From Lachnospiraceae bacterium (GTDB lineage: Bacteria > Bacillota > Clostridia > Lachnospirales > Lachnospiraceae), in NCBI GenBank assembly GCA_024698075.1, contig JAILRP010000026.1:1-64000 (forward strand): 64,000 bases of DNA, read 5' to 3'. The notes beneath the pieces are model-generated. The model worked only from the letters and a program-made list of their open reading frames with translations. It did not search any database and was not told the DNA's origin. Positions 15,507 to 25,862 of the stretch are shown here, piece by piece (within the stretch, counting starts at the first letter, position 1; each line of letters starts with the position of its first letter). Both the position numbers and the translations under genes were made by a program.

Positions 15507-18143
15507 ATGGCAAAACTGGTTCTTATCGACGGCAACAGCATAATCAACAGAGCTTTCTTCGGACTTCCCGACCTTACCAATGCGCAGGGCCTGCATACAA
15601 ATGCCATATACGGATTTCTGAACATAATGTTCCGCATAATGAATGAAGAGAGTGCGGACTATCTTGTTGTCGCTTTTGACGTGCATGAGCCGACTTTCCG
15701 CCATAAGATGTATGAGGCCTATAAGGGCACCCGAAAGGGGATGCCGGATGAACTGCGCGAGCAGGTTCCCGTGCTCAAAAAGCTCCTGGCGGCTATGAAC
15801 ATCAAGACGATGGAAAAAGGTGGCCTGGAGGCCGATGACATACTCGGAACGCTTGCAAAGCGCGGAGAAGCCGCGGGATATGAGGTCACCCTTGTATCCG
15901 GGGACAGGGATCTTCTGCAGATCGCATCAGACAATATCCTTATCCGGATCCCGAAGACTAAAGGCGGGAAGACAGAGATCGAAAATTACCATACCGATGA
16001 TGTCATAGCAAAGTACGGCCTTACGCCCGCACAGATAATCGAGCTCAAGGGCCTGATGGGCGATTCTTCGGACAACATCCCCGGCGTTCCCAAGATAGGT
16101 GAGAAGACTGCGACGGAGCTCCTGAAGGAGTACCATGACATAGACAATCTGAAGGAACACATCCAGGACATAACGAAAAAATCAGTCCGCGAGACGCTTA
16201 CGGAACATTTTGACATGGCGATACTGTCAAGAAAGCTTGCGACTATCGAGGTGAATGCGGATATTGAACTTGACTTTGAAGATGCCAGGCTTTCCGACAT
16301 ATATACGAATGAAGCTTACATCATCGTCAAGGAACTCGGATTCAAGAACATGCTGTCCCGCTTCGAGGGGGCTGCATCTGCCGTGGACGTAAGCTTTAGG
16401 GATACTTTTGCTGTGGCAGGCTCCGATGGGGCACAGGCCGTATTTGGCGAAATCGAAAATGCCCAAAAGGTATCATTCTTCATTTCCGAAGCGGGGCTTT
16501 CCGTTACATTTTCAAAGGACAGGACGGTATATATACCGTCATCTGCCATGAGCGCACAGCAGCTTGGCACAAAGCTTTCCGAAGCGGTCCTTGCCGGAAA
16601 TACCGATATAGTTACTTTTGACATAAAATCACAGATGACGATGCTTCCCGGACTTGACGGATGCGGTTTCTTTGAAGCCCATGTGACCGATCTGTGTGTC
16701 GGCGCATATCTGTGCAATCCCCTGAAGAACGATTATTCGGTCACGGATATCGCAAATGAGTACTGCGGCCTCGTCATAAAGAGCAGGGAGGAGATGCTCG
16801 GCAAAAGCACTTTTGCGGAATGCTCCATGATACTGCCAGATGAAGTCAGGGAGTATTCGTGCACCTGTTCGTATGTATGCTCTGCCGCCGAGGAGGCCGT
16901 AACGTCGAGGATAGAGAGCTTGTCCATGACGGATCTTTTCAGGAAGATAGAAATGCCTCTGATCCCGTGCCTGTATGACATGCAGCGGCTCGGCATCAGG
17001 CTGCTCGGCCCGGATCTTGCCGCTTACGGCGAGGGTCTTGCATCCCAGATAAAGGAACTTGAAAGATCGATACATGAAGAGGCGGGTGAGGATTTTAACA
17101 TCAATTCCCCCATCCAGCTTGGAGAGATACTGTTCGGTAAGATGCAGCTTCCGGGCGGAAAGAAAACGAAAAAAGGATTTTCGACCGCGTCGGATGTACT
17201 TGAAAAGCTTGCGCCCGATCATCCGTTCGTGGCCCACATACTCGAGTACCGTGCCCTTGCAAAGCTTAAGTCGACATATACGGACGCGCTTGCCTCGTTG
17301 ATCGCGCCTGACGGAAGGGTGCATTCCACATTCAACCAGACGATCACGGCGACAGGAAGGATATCGAGCACGGACCCGAACCTCCAGAACATTCCCACGA
17401 GGATGGAGCAGGGCCGGCTCATCAGGAAGTTCTTCGTTCCGGCGGACGGGCGCGTGTTCATCGATGCAGACTATTCCCAGATCGAGCTTCGCATAATGGC
17501 GCACCTCAGCGGTGACGCATCGCTCATCGAGGCTTTCTGTTCGGGTGCTGACATTCATGCGATAACCGCGTCAAAGGTATTCCATGTCCCTTTGGAAGAA
17601 GTTACAAAGCAGATGCGGCGGAACGCAAAGGCGGTCAATTTCGGCATAATATACGGCATAAGCGCCTTCGGGCTGTCGGAGGACTTAAACATCTCCAGGG
17701 CAGAGGCGAAGGATTTTATCGAGGAATATTTCGTAACGTTCCCCAAGGTCAAGGAGTATCTTGACAGGGGTGTCGAGGAAGCAAAGAAGAACGGATATGT
17801 CGTAACAAAGTTCGGAAGGCGCCGTCCGCTTCCCGAACTGTCGAGCTCGAACTTCATGCAGAGGTCGTTCGGGGAAAGAGTTGCGATGAATGCGCCTATT
17901 CAGGGGACTGCAGCAGACGTGATGAAGATCGCGATGATAAGGGTCAGGACGCGTTTCGAGGAAGAGGGACTTGCATCGCGTGTCATCCTCCAGGTACATG
18001 ACGAACTGCTCGTGGAAGCCCCGGCCGCTGAGGCGGATAAGGCGGAAACTATCCTGCGTGAGGAGATGGAGGGCGCCGTGGAATTTTCGGTGCCGATGCT
18101 CGTCGAAACATCCAGGGGTGACAGCTGGTACGGTGTGAAATGA
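15507..18143 (+). CDS. polA: DNA polymerase I
   Basis: Gap-filling and Okazaki-fragment polymerase. The 878 residues comprise a 5'-3' exonuclease domain (about 1-290, with GLEADDILGT, SGDRDLLQIAS and GDSSDNIPGVPKIGEKTA), a degenerate 3'-5' exonuclease region (about 295-460) in which I do not see the acidic exo motifs, and the polymerase domain with motif A (DYSQIELRIMAHLSGD), motif B (RRNAKAVNFGIIYG) and motif C (QVHDELLVEAP). It therefore probably lacks proofreading, as in many Firmicutes. It overlaps coaE by 4 nt. Confidence 0.97.
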   Translation: MAKLVLIDGNSIINRAFFGLPDLTNAQGLHTNAIYGFLNIMFRIMNEESADYLVVAFDVHEPTFRHKMYEAYKGTRKGMPDELREQVPVLKKLLAAMNIKTMEKGGLEADDILGTLAKRGEAAGYEVTLVSGDRDLLQIASDNILIRIPKTKGGKTEIENYHTDDVIAKYGLTPAQIIELKGLMGDSSDNIPGVPKIGEKTATELLKEYHDIDNLKEHIQDITKKSVRETLTEHFDMAILSRKLATIEVNADIELDFEDARLSDIYTNEAYIIVKELGFKNMLSRFEGAASAVDVSFRDTFAVAGSDGAQAVFGEIENAQKVSFFISEAGLSVTFSKDRTVYIPSSAMSAQQLGTKLSEAVLAGNTDIVTFDIKSQMTMLPGLDGCGFFEAHVTDLCVGAYLCNPLKNDYSVTDIANEYCGLVIKSREEMLGKSTFAECSMILPDEVREYSCTCSYVCSAAEEAVTSRIESLSMTDLFRKIEMPLIPCLYDMQRLGIRLLGPDLAAYGEGLASQIKELERSIHEEAGEDFNINSPIQLGEILFGKMQLPGGKKTKKGFSTASDVLEKLAPDHPFVAHILEYRALAKLKSTYTDALASLIAPDGRVHSTFNQTITATGRISSTDPNLQNIPTRMEQGRLIRKFFVPADGRVFIDADYSQIELRIMAHLSGDASLIEAFCSGADIHAITASKVFHVPLEEVTKQMRRNAKAVNFGIIYGISAFGLSEDLNISRAEAKDFIEEYFVTFPKVKEYLDRGVEEAKKNGYVVTKFGRRRPLPELSSSNFMQRSFGERVAMNAPIQGTAADVMKIAMIRVRTRFEEEGLASRVILQVHDELLVEAPAAEADKAETILREEMEGAVEFSVPMLVETSRGDSWYGVK

Positions 18144-18757
18144 AGATAATAGGCATCACCGGTGGTGTAGGTGCCGGCAAGACTGAAGTGATAAGGCTGA
18201 TAGAAAAGATGTGCTGCTGCACTATAGTTGTGGCTGATGATCTGGCCAGGTCCCTGGAAAAGCGCGGCGAGGTGTGCTATGAGCCGCTTGTCGGCCTTTT
18301 AGGCAAAGATGTGCTCGGACCGGACGGCGAGATCGACAGCCGGAAGATGGCACAGGCTATATTTGCGGATGGCGGAAAGCTTCTTCCGGCCGTCAATGCG
18401 ATAGTCCATCCGGCCGTCAAGCAGCGGATAAGGGAAATGATAGCAGATTCGGCGGCAGACGGCGTCGAATGGTTCTTTATCGAAGCCGCACTTCTCATAG
18501 AAGACGGTTACGATAAGATCGCGGATGAACTCTGGTATGTATATGCGGATGAGAAAGTCAGACGGCAGCGGCTTAAGGACAGCCGCGGTTATTCCGACGA
18601 AAAGATAAGCAGCATTATGGCTTCACAGAGCAGCGATTCCGTGTTCAGAAAACACTGCAGTGTTGTCATAGACAACAGTTTTGACAGGAAGCACACGGAG
18701 GCGCAGCTTGCAGGCATTTTTAATTCTGATGATGGGGTGAGGTGTGATCGTGACTGA
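18140..18757 (+). CDS. coaE: dephospho-CoA kinase
   Basis: Phosphorylates the 3'-hydroxyl of dephospho-CoA, the last step of coenzyme A synthesis. The 205 residues start with the P-loop GITGGVGAGKTEV, followed by DDLAR, and HPAVKQRI and FIEAALLIEDGYDK, typical of CoaE. The ATG overlaps the polA stop by 4 nt; polA-coaE is a common neighbour pair in Firmicutes. The next gene overlaps its end by 14 nt. Confidence 0.94.
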   Translation: MKIIGITGGVGAGKTEVIRLIEKMCCCTIVVADDLARSLEKRGEVCYEPLVGLLGKDVLGPDGEIDSRKMAQAIFADGGKLLPAVNAIVHPAVKQRIREMIADSAADGVEWFFIEAALLIEDGYDKIADELWYVYADEKVRRQRLKDSRGYSDEKISSIMASQSSDSVFRKHCSVVIDNSFDRKHTEAQLAGIFNSDDGVRCDRD

Positions 18758-20933
18758 GAGAAAGAAAAATCCGGGGCAGCTTGTATTCGGGCTTGATATT
18801 GGAACGCGCAGTGTTGTCGGAACCGTAGGCTATCGGACCGGCGAGACATTCCATGTCGTGGCGCAGTGCGAGAGGAAGCATGATACCCGCTCGATGCTTG
18901 ACGGGCAGATACATGATATTGAAAAGGTCGGAAGGACAATAAAGGAAGTCAAGGACGACTTGGAGGCGATCATAGGCAAGCAGCTCCATGAGGTCTGCAT
19001 TGCGGCGGCCGGACGTGTGCTGAAGACGATCAATACTTCGGCAACCCTTGATTTTCCCGAGGAGACTACGATAGATGCCGAGCATGTGTATACGCTTGAG
19101 ATGCTCGGGGTTGAAAAGGCATATGAGGATTTTCAGGCCGCCAACAATACCGACATAAAATTCTATTGCGTCGGCTATACGGTCGTGAAGTATTACATGA
19201 ACGGATATCCGATCACGACGCTCGAGAGGCATAAGGCAATGAACATATCCGTTGACCTTATCGCGACTTTCCTCCCGGATGACGTTGTGGACGGACTGTA
19301 TAAGGCCGTTGAGATAGCCGATCTTGAAGTTGCGAACCTGACGCTGGAGCCCATTGCGGCCATGACCGCGGCGATTCCCGATATGTACCGAATGCTCAAC
19401 ATAGCGCTTGTTGATGTCGGCGCAGGAACGAGCGATATCTCCGTTACAAAGGACGGGAGCATCATAGCTTACGGAATGATCCCGAAAGCGGGAGATGAAC
19501 TCACAGAGGCAGTTGCAGCAGCGCTCCTGCTTGATTTTAACGAAGCGGAACATGTCAAGATAGATTCCGGCAAGAAATTTCCCATAAAGTTCACGGACAT
19601 AATGGGGCTTGAACATAAGGTAGAGCCTAAGGAAGTGCATAAGATCGCAGAGGGTGTCATTGCAGACATAACAAAGGATATCTCCGACAAGATCAAGGAG
19701 CTTAACGGCGACAAGCCGGTATCGGCAGTATTCGTTGTCGGAGGCGGCGGCAAGATAACCGGGTTCACGGATGCACTTGCCAAGGAAATGGGAATAATGG
19801 CGGAACGTGTAGCGCTGCGCGGCGAGGAAGTGCTGAAGGATGTCGACTATCAGTTTTCCGGCGCGGCACGAGACAGCGCGTATGTGACCCCTATCGGTAT
19901 CTGCCTGAATTTTTATGATGCGAAAAACAATTTCATATTTGTGACTTTCAATGACAAGCGGATCAAGCTTTATGACAACGGGCATCTGACGATCGCCGAT
20001 GCGGCAATGCAGGCGGGATTCCCCAATGAAGGCCTGTTCCCGAAGCGCGGTCCCGAACTCAATTTCATGGTGAACGGCAAGCCGCACATGGTGCGCGGTG
20101 AGGTCGGCGAAGGTGCCGTGGTCAAGCTTAACGGGAAAGAAGTCAGCCTGACTGCCCCCATCGTTGCAGGCGACCGGATAACCGTCGACGAGTCGACTGA
20201 GGGTGAAGCGGCAGCCGCAACGATAGGCTCACTCCTCGAATACGGCAGCACGATTTCAGTCATCGTAAACGATAAAAAAGTCGATCTTCCGAAATTTGCC
20301 GAGGTCAACGGAAACCTTCAGTCAGAGTTTTATGACATCAAGAACGGGGATGACATCAAGATGCTGAATTACTATACGGTTTCCCAGATCATAGAGTTCA
20401 TGGACGTGATCCTCAATCCGGATATGAACATATATGTCAATAACAAGAAGGCGGACAAGGATAGTAAATGCTATGATAACTTCTCAGTCATCTGGACGAT
20501 GGAGGAGCTGAACCTTTCCGATGTATCTGATGAGGAAGCCGAGAGCGCGAAGGCAAGCACTAACCAGAAGGCTCCCAAGAAGAATATTGAGACTTACGAG
20601 GATGCCGTTGAAGCCGAGTCCATAGCGAACAGCGAATATGCGGATGACGGCACACTCGATGAGGAATATGTCGAATACAAGCAGCAGAAGGAAGAAGAAA
20701 GGCGCAGGGAAGAGGAGAGCCACTACCAGAAGGTGACTGTGTTCGTGAACGGTGATCCCGTCACGATGGACAATAAACCCTCGTATGTCTTCGTCGACAT
20801 ATTTGAATACATTGATTTTGACCTTAAAAACAGGCCGGCGGGAAAAGGGATCGTGACCGAGCTCAACAGCCATAAGGCGGTATTTTCCGAACCGCTCAAA
20901 GATGGAGACTTTTTAGATATAAGATGGGAATAG
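18744..20933 (+). CDS. FtsA-like actin-fold ATPase with C-terminal beta-grasp-like repeats
   Basis: The 729-residue protein starts at GTG, overlapping coaE. Residues about 10-375 form an FtsA/PilM-type actin-fold core: phosphate-1 motif FGLDIGTRSVVGTVGY, phosphate-2 LVDVGAGTSDISVT, and an adenosine motif FVVGGGGKITGF. The rest is unusual: segments with the pattern NGK-x-V-x-L ... GD-x-I-x-I recur (FNDKRIKLYDNG, MVNGKPHMV, KLNGKEVSL, IVNDKKVDL, VFVNGDPVTM), resembling ThiS/ubiquitin-like beta-grasp folds. A charged coiled-coil linker lies near 640-660. There is no FtsA-type C-terminal amphipathic helix, so it is probably not the canonical FtsA; it may still bind a filament or membrane complex. 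Confidence 0.78.
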   Translation: MIVTERKKNPGQLVFGLDIGTRSVVGTVGYRTGETFHVVAQCERKHDTRSMLDGQIHDIEKVGRTIKEVKDDLEAIIGKQLHEVCIAAAGRVLKTINTSATLDFPEETTIDAEHVYTLEMLGVEKAYEDFQAANNTDIKFYCVGYTVVKYYMNGYPITTLERHKAMNISVDLIATFLPDDVVDGLYKAVEIADLEVANLTLEPIAAMTAAIPDMYRMLNIALVDVGAGTSDISVTKDGSIIAYGMIPKAGDELTEAVAAALLLDFNEAEHVKIDSGKKFPIKFTDIMGLEHKVEPKEVHKIAEGVIADITKDISDKIKELNGDKPVSAVFVVGGGGKITGFTDALAKEMGIMAERVALRGEEVLKDVDYQFSGAARDSAYVTPIGICLNFYDAKNNFIFVTFNDKRIKLYDNGHLTIADAAMQAGFPNEGLFPKRGPELNFMVNGKPHMVRGEVGEGAVVKLNGKEVSLTAPIVAGDRITVDESTEGEAAAATIGSLLEYGSTISVIVNDKKVDLPKFAEVNGNLQSEFYDIKNGDDIKMLNYYTVSQIIEFMDVILNPDMNIYVNNKKADKDSKCYDNFSVIWTMEELNLSDVSDEEAESAKASTNQKAPKKNIETYEDAVEAESIANSEYADDGTLDEEYVEYKQQKEEERRREEESHYQKVTVFVNGDPVTMDNKPSYVFVDIFEYIDFDLKNRPAGKGIVTELNSHKAVFSEPLKDGDFLDIRWE

Positions 20934-20981
20934 CAGGAAGGAGGGGCTTGTCATGCATATGATAAAAAGGGGAGAAATATT

Positions 20982-21779
20982 ATGAGGATCTGCAGCATAG
21001 CGAGCGGCAGCAGCGGCAACTGCATTTATGTCGGCTCGGACAATACGCATGTGATAATCGATGCCGGGATAAGCGGCAGGAGGATCGAGGAAGGACTTAA
21101 AAAGCTCGGCCTTTCGGTAAATGACTTAAGCGCTCTTCTGATCACGCATGAACATAGCGACCATATAGCTTCGGTAGGAGTGCTCTCGCGAAGGTACGGA
21201 CTGCCAATGTATGCGACAGGCGGTACGATAAAAGGGATAATGAACCAGAAGTGCCTTGGCGGTATCGATGAGTCGCTGTTCCACAGGATCAGCGCGGATG
21301 ATATTTTTAATATAGACGATCTTACGATAACGCCGATAGAAGTCAGCCACGACGCGAACGAACCGGTCGCGTTCAGGATAGGCCACGGCAGCACATCTGT
21401 CGGCGTATGTACAGACCTCGGCACATATTCGGACCGGATAGTTGAAGGATTTTCGGGCGTTGACGCCCTGTTCATAGAGGCAAATCATGACGTGAACATG
21501 CTTCAGGTCGGCAGATATCCCTATATGCTGAAACAGAGGATACTTTCTGACCGGGGACATCTGTCGAACGAGAGATGCGGACAGCTCCTCTGCAGGCTTC
21601 TGCATGATGACCTCAAATCGATAACACTCGGACATTTGAGTGCCGAGAATAATCTTGCGGAGCTGGCATACGAGGCGGTAAGGCTTGAGATAATGATGGA
21701 TGAGTGCAGCTATTCGCCTGAGGACTTTGACATTCAGGTTGCTTCGCGTTCAGAAGTATCTGTTCCGATAGCGGTGTAG
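20982..21779 (+). CDS. walJ: MBL-fold metallohydrolase of the WalJ/YycJ type
   Basis: The 265-residue protein begins with MRICSIASGSSGNCIYVG and has the metal-binding motif HEHSDH (about 51-56) and later metal ligands around H133-x-AN, IEANHD and LGHLSAEN. WalJ-like enzymes are DNA-processing metallo-beta-lactamase-fold nucleases linked to replication and wall control in Firmicutes. There are no walRK genes here; instead it follows the FtsA-like gene by 48 nt, with a good GGGGAG binding site. The symbol is by family resemblance. Confidence 0.87.
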   Translation: MRICSIASGSSGNCIYVGSDNTHVIIDAGISGRRIEEGLKKLGLSVNDLSALLITHEHSDHIASVGVLSRRYGLPMYATGGTIKGIMNQKCLGGIDESLFHRISADDIFNIDDLTITPIEVSHDANEPVAFRIGHGSTSVGVCTDLGTYSDRIVEGFSGVDALFIEANHDVNMLQVGRYPYMLKQRILSDRGHLSNERCGQLLCRLLHDDLKSITLGHLSAENNLAELAYEAVRLEIMMDECSYSPEDFDIQVASRSEVSVPIAV

Positions 21780-21802
21780 ATGAGCAATCAAGAGGAGGGA
21801 TC

Positions 21803-22075
21803 ATGAAAAAAACAGTAATCTCGGTAGTAGGGAAAGATGCGGTTGGGATAATAGCAAAAGTATGCACATACCTTGCCAATAACAGGATCAACATACTGGA
21901 CATCTCGCAGACGATCGTTGACGGATATTTCAATATGATGATGGTCGTTGACATGGATGACAGTCCCAAGCCTTTTTCAGATATTTCCAGCGAACTCGTT
22001 CAGATCGGCGACGAGATAGGCGTTATCATTCACTGCCAGAGGGAAGAGATATTCGAATCCATGCACAGGATCTAG
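21803..22075 (+). CDS. ACT-domain protein (UPF0237 family)
   Basis: The 90 residues form a single ACT domain ([33 protein letters not shown]) followed by a second half-repeat. Such proteins bind small ligands, probably amino acids. It is directly followed by the PFL-family gene, the usual partner in Firmicutes, 13 nt away. Confidence 0.9.
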   Translation: MKKTVISVVGKDAVGIIAKVCTYLANNRINILDISQTIVDGYFNMMMVVDMDDSPKPFSDISSELVQIGDEIGVIIHCQREEIFESMHRI

Positions 22076-22088
22076 AACGGAGAAGTAT

Positions 22089-23441
22089 ATGATAAACATT
22101 TTTGAAGTCAGTGAAACCAACAGGATGATCGGGGAACAGAATCTGGATGTCCGCACGATCACTATGGGTATCAGCCTTCTCGACTGTGTGAGTGAAGACA
22201 TTGACAGGCTCTGTGAAAACATATATGACAAGGTTACCAAGACCGCGAAGGATCTTGTTCCGGTCGGAAAGCAGATCGAGCTTGAGTTTGGCATTCCGAT
22301 CGTGAACAAGCGCATTTCCGTCACCCCCATTTCGCTTGTGGGAGCGGGAGCGGCAAGAACACCTGCGGATTTCGTTAAGATAGCCGGGGCACTTGACCGG
22401 GCTGCATCTGCCGTCGGCGTTAATTTCCTCGGAGGCTATTCGGCACTCGTGTCAAAGGGAATGACGGAAGCCGACAGGAATCTTATCAATTCCATTCCCG
22501 AAGCGCTCTCGTCCACCCGTCTTGTATGCTCTTCGGTAAATGTGGGCTCGACAAGGTGCGGGATCGACATGGATGCCATAAGGCTTATGGGACACATCAT
22601 AAAGGAAACCTCCGAAAAGTCGGCGATAGGGCCGGCAAAGCTCGTTGTATTCTGCAACGCACCAGATGACAATCCTTTCATGGCCGGTGCATTCTGCGGC
22701 GTAACCGAAGGCGACTGCGTCATAAATGTCGGCGTGTCGGGCCCCGGTGTTGTAAAACGTGCAGTTGAGGGAACGAAAGGACAGGGATTCGAGGAACTTT
22801 GCGAAACGATAAAGAAAACGGCTTTTAAGGTTACGAGAGTAGGTCAGCTCGTGGCGAAGGAAGCATCGCAGAGACTTAACGTTCCGTTCGGGATAGTAGA
22901 TCTTTCGCTTGCTCCGACTCCTGCGATAGGCGATTCCGTGGCGGATATCCTGTGTGAAATGGGCCTTGAGAAGGCAGGGGCTCCCGGAACCACAGCGGCG
23001 CTTGCGCTCTTGAACGATCAGGTAAAAAAGGGCGGCGTCATGGCGAGCTCTTATGTTGGAGGCTTAAGCGGTGCCTTCATACCTGTATCGGAAGACCAGG
23101 GAATGATAGATGCGGCAGCTGCCGGTGCTCTTACGATCGAAAAGCTCGAGGCTATGACATGTGTATGTTCCGTGGGCCTCGATATGATAGCTATCCCGGG
23201 CGATACATCTGAATCGACGATATCCGGGATCATCGCTGACGAAATGGCGATCGGAATGGTAAACCAGAAGACGACAGCAGTCAGGCTCTGCCCGGCACCC
23301 GGCAAGAAAGTCGGCGATACCGTTGAATATGGCGGACTGCTCGGGCATGCGCCCGTTATGGCGGTCAATCCTTTCTCCTGTGAGCAGTTCATAGCAAGAA
23401 AGGGAAGGATACCGGCACCGATCCACAGTTTCAGGAACTGA
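22089..23441 (+). CDS. PFL-family protein (UPF0210, DUF711)
   Basis: The 450 residues match the UPF0210 family ([42 protein letters not shown] motif [34 protein letters not shown]). The fold is related to pyruvate formate-lyase and ribonucleotide reductase barrels, but I see no C-terminal glycyl-radical loop. The biochemical role is unknown. The pairing with the preceding ACT protein suggests ligand-controlled activity. Confidence 0.9.
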   Translation: MINIFEVSETNRMIGEQNLDVRTITMGISLLDCVSEDIDRLCENIYDKVTKTAKDLVPVGKQIELEFGIPIVNKRISVTPISLVGAGAARTPADFVKIAGALDRAASAVGVNFLGGYSALVSKGMTEADRNLINSIPEALSSTRLVCSSVNVGSTRCGIDMDAIRLMGHIIKETSEKSAIGPAKLVVFCNAPDDNPFMAGAFCGVTEGDCVINVGVSGPGVVKRAVEGTKGQGFEELCETIKKTAFKVTRVGQLVAKEASQRLNVPFGIVDLSLAPTPAIGDSVADILCEMGLEKAGAPGTTAALALLNDQVKKGGVMASSYVGGLSGAFIPVSEDQGMIDAAAAGALTIEKLEAMTCVCSVGLDMIAIPGDTSESTISGIIADEMAIGMVNQKTTAVRLCPAPGKKVGDTVEYGGLLGHAPVMAVNPFSCEQFIARKGRIPAPIHSFRN

Positions 23442-23449
23442 GGGAGAAC

Positions 23450-24694
23450 ATGAAGGTCTGCGCCTGCATATGTGAACTCAATCCTTTTCATAACGGCCAT
23501 GAGTATCTGTTCCGCGAGGCGAGGCGCCTTACCGGTGCGGACTTTATCATTGCGGTCATGAGCGGGGATTTTGTGCAGCGCGGACTGCCTGCGATATGCG
23601 ATAAATACGAACGTGCCCGCTATGCGCTCATGGGCGGGGCCGATCTTGTCATAGAGCTTCCGGTCATGTATGCCACCGCTTCGGCTGATTATTTTGCATT
23701 CGGTGCCGTATCGGCTCTTACGAACATGGGACTTGTCGACAGCCTGTGCTTCGGGAGCGAATGCGGAGATATCGATATGCTCCGTTCATGTGCGGGTCTT
23801 CGCGAGATGAAGGATCCCGGACTTCACATCCTGTCTCAGGGGGCGGATTCCGAGACTACAAAGAATTATAAGATAACTAAACTTCTTAAGGAAGGCATGT
23901 CATATGCCAAGGCATATTCCGAAGTGACCGGAAATGCGTCTGCATCCAATGACATGCTTGCTGTCCGCTACATCAAATCTCTTGATATGCTCTCATCCGA
24001 TATTGAACCCATATGCATAAAGAGGACGGGAGGAGGATATTTTGACAAGAGTGACGGCGCACTTTCCGCATATGCCGTCAGGCACAGGATCTTCACCGGG
24101 GAACCGTTCGCGCACATGGTGCCCAAATATGTCTCCAGAAGCCTTGAGAGTATCGAGCGAAAGTCATACCCTCTAAGGCCCGGTGATTTTTCCATACAGC
24201 TCTATACCATTATCACGAAGGTCATTGAAGACGAAGAGCTCGGGTACGGAAGCCTCACCGATTATATGGACGTTTCGGCCAACATCGCCGGACGGATCAG
24301 ATCGAACATAGGAAGGTACAGGGACTACGAGAGCTTTGTTGACGGGGTCCATTCGAAAGAATATACGAAGAGCAGGATATACAGGGCGCTCGTTCATATC
24401 CTGCTTGACATCAGGAAGGAAGATTATCCCGCGGAGCTTGACGAGTGTGAGGTTTCATACATCAGGATACTCGGATTCCGAAGGTCATCATCGGGACTTC
24501 TGTCCCAGCTGAAGGAGAGCTGCATGGTGCCTGTGATCAGCAAGGCGGGAGATGCGGCATCCATACTTGACGAAGAGGCATTGTACCTGTTCGGAAAGGA
24601 TGTAAGGGCAGCCAATCTGTATGACAGGGCATGCACTTTCAAATTCGGCAAAGAGCCGGTCCATGATTTTTCCCGTGAGCTTGTGATAATTTAA
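23450..24694 (+). CDS. tmcAL: tRNA(Met) cytidine acetate ligase TmcAL
   Basis: The 414-residue protein matches the YlbM/TmcAL family, which forms N4-acetylcytidine at the wobble base of elongator tRNA-Met from acetate and ATP. The nucleotidyltransferase motif NPFHNGHEYL (about 12-21) is present, with SGDFVQRGLPAICDKYERARYAL and a SANDMLA-like segment (ASNDMLAVRYIKSL). It follows the PFL gene by 8 nt and closes this long operon. pta, producing acetyl phosphate, is next but has its own promoter. Confidence 0.92.
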   Translation: MKVCACICELNPFHNGHEYLFREARRLTGADFIIAVMSGDFVQRGLPAICDKYERARYALMGGADLVIELPVMYATASADYFAFGAVSALTNMGLVDSLCFGSECGDIDMLRSCAGLREMKDPGLHILSQGADSETTKNYKITKLLKEGMSYAKAYSEVTGNASASNDMLAVRYIKSLDMLSSDIEPICIKRTGGGYFDKSDGALSAYAVRHRIFTGEPFAHMVPKYVSRSLESIERKSYPLRPGDFSIQLYTIITKVIEDEELGYGSLTDYMDVSANIAGRIRSNIGRYRDYESFVDGVHSKEYTKSRIYRALVHILLDIRKEDYPAELDECEVSYIRILGFRRSSSGLLSQLKESCMVPVISKAGDAASILDEEALYLFGKDVRAANLYDRACTFKFGKEPVHDFSRELVII

Positions 24695-24724
24695 TGTTCA
24701 CCTCATTACCGTTTGTGCTATAAT
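24695..24724 (+). promoter_or_regulatory. extended -10 promoter of pta
   Basis: TGCTATAAT (24716-24724) is an extended -10; a poor -35 (TGTTCA, 24695-24700) lies 18 nt before. It is 33 nt before the pta start. Confidence 0.55.
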
Positions 24725-24756
24725 GTATTTAATTTTTTTTTAATGGGAGGTGCAAC

Positions 24757-25758
24757 ATGAATTTTATAGATTCTATCAAAGAACGTGCAAAACAGGATGT
24801 CAAGACGATAGTCCTGCCCGAGAGCAACGACAGGCGTTCACTCATGGCAGCCGCAAAAGTGCTTGAGGAGGGCATCGCCAACCTCATCATGATCGGCAAG
24901 GAAGAGAAGATCATGGATGGCGCAAGGTGGCTCGAACTTGACCTTTCCAAGATCAAGGTCGTGGACCCGGAAACGAGCGATAAATTTGAGGAATATGCAC
25001 AGAAGCTTTTCGAGCTCCGCGAAAAGAAGGGAATGACCCTTGAAAAGGCAAGGGAGATATTGCATACCGATAACCTGATGTGGGGCGTCATGATGGTCAA
25101 GATGAACGATGCCGACGGAATGGTGGCCGGTGCCTGCCATGCGACCGCTGATGTTCTGCGTCCTTCGCTCCAGATACTGCGTACGGCGCCCGGAGTAGAC
25201 CTTGTATCGGGATTTTTCATCCTTGATGTTCCTGACTGTGAGTACGGTGAGAAGGGTACTTTCCTGTTCGCGGACTGCGGACTCAACCAGGATCCGACTG
25301 CTGAGGAACTTGCGAGCATAGCGAATACATCTGCCAAGAGCTTTACCTCTCTCGTAGGGGCCAAGCCCATCATAGGAATGCTTTCCCATTCAACAAAGGG
25401 AAGCGCCAAGCATCCGCTCGTTGACAAAGTCGTAAGGGCTACGGAGATCGCAAAGGAAAGATACCCGCAGCTTCTCCTTGACGGTGAACTTCAGACCGAT
25501 GCGGCCATAGTTCCTGCGGTATCGCGCCATAAATCGCCTGATTCGGAGATCGCAGGAATGGCAAACGTACTCATCTTCCCGAACCTTGATGCAGGAAACA
25601 TAGGATATAAGCTCGTCGAACGTCTGGCAAAGGCTGAAGCCTACGGACCGATGCTCCAGGGACTTTCCCGCCCGGTTAATGACCTTTCAAGAGGCTGCGA
25701 TGCGGACGACATAGTCGGCGTTATCGCCCTTACTGCCGTGCAGGCACAGTTACTGTAA
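24757..25758 (+). CDS. pta: phosphate acetyltransferase
   Basis: Interconverts acetyl-CoA and acetyl phosphate, the first step of ATP-yielding acetate formation. The 333-residue length fits the short single-domain clostridial Pta. Family motifs include [45 protein letters not shown] and [12 protein letters not shown]. The RBS is GGGAGG. ackA, commonly adjacent in related genomes, is absent here; the next gene is rpmF with its own promoter. Confidence 0.95.
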   Translation: MNFIDSIKERAKQDVKTIVLPESNDRRSLMAAAKVLEEGIANLIMIGKEEKIMDGARWLELDLSKIKVVDPETSDKFEEYAQKLFELREKKGMTLEKAREILHTDNLMWGVMMVKMNDADGMVAGACHATADVLRPSLQILRTAPGVDLVSGFFILDVPDCEYGEKGTFLFADCGLNQDPTAEELASIANTSAKSFTSLVGAKPIIGMLSHSTKGSAKHPLVDKVVRATEIAKERYPQLLLDGELQTDAAIVPAVSRHKSPDSEIAGMANVLIFPNLDAGNIGYKLVERLAKAEAYGPMLQGLSRPVNDLSRGCDADDIVGVIALTAVQAQLL

Positions 25759-25789
25759 GCAGACGGAAGGATCCCGGAGAAAAAATATA

Positions 25790-25818
25790 TTGACAAACAG
25801 CCGTCCGGTGGTTATACT
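25790..25818 (+). promoter_or_regulatory. promoter of rpmF
   Basis: TTGACA (25790-25795), a 17-nt spacer and TATACT (25813-25818), 45 nt before the rpmF start: a strong near-consensus promoter, as expected for a ribosomal protein gene. Confidence 0.85.
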
Positions 25819-25862
25819 TTCTTAGTACGTCTGTAGACATCCTTGAAAAGGAGGTGTTAGTA

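Noticed and set aside
16629..17558. 309-codon minus-strand open frame inside polA
   Set aside because: It lies opposite the conserved polymerase motifs and shows no family signature.
18720..20087. 455-codon open frame on the minus strand opposite the FtsA-like gene
   Set aside because: No recognisable motif, no start signal, and the plus-strand protein has clear family motifs.
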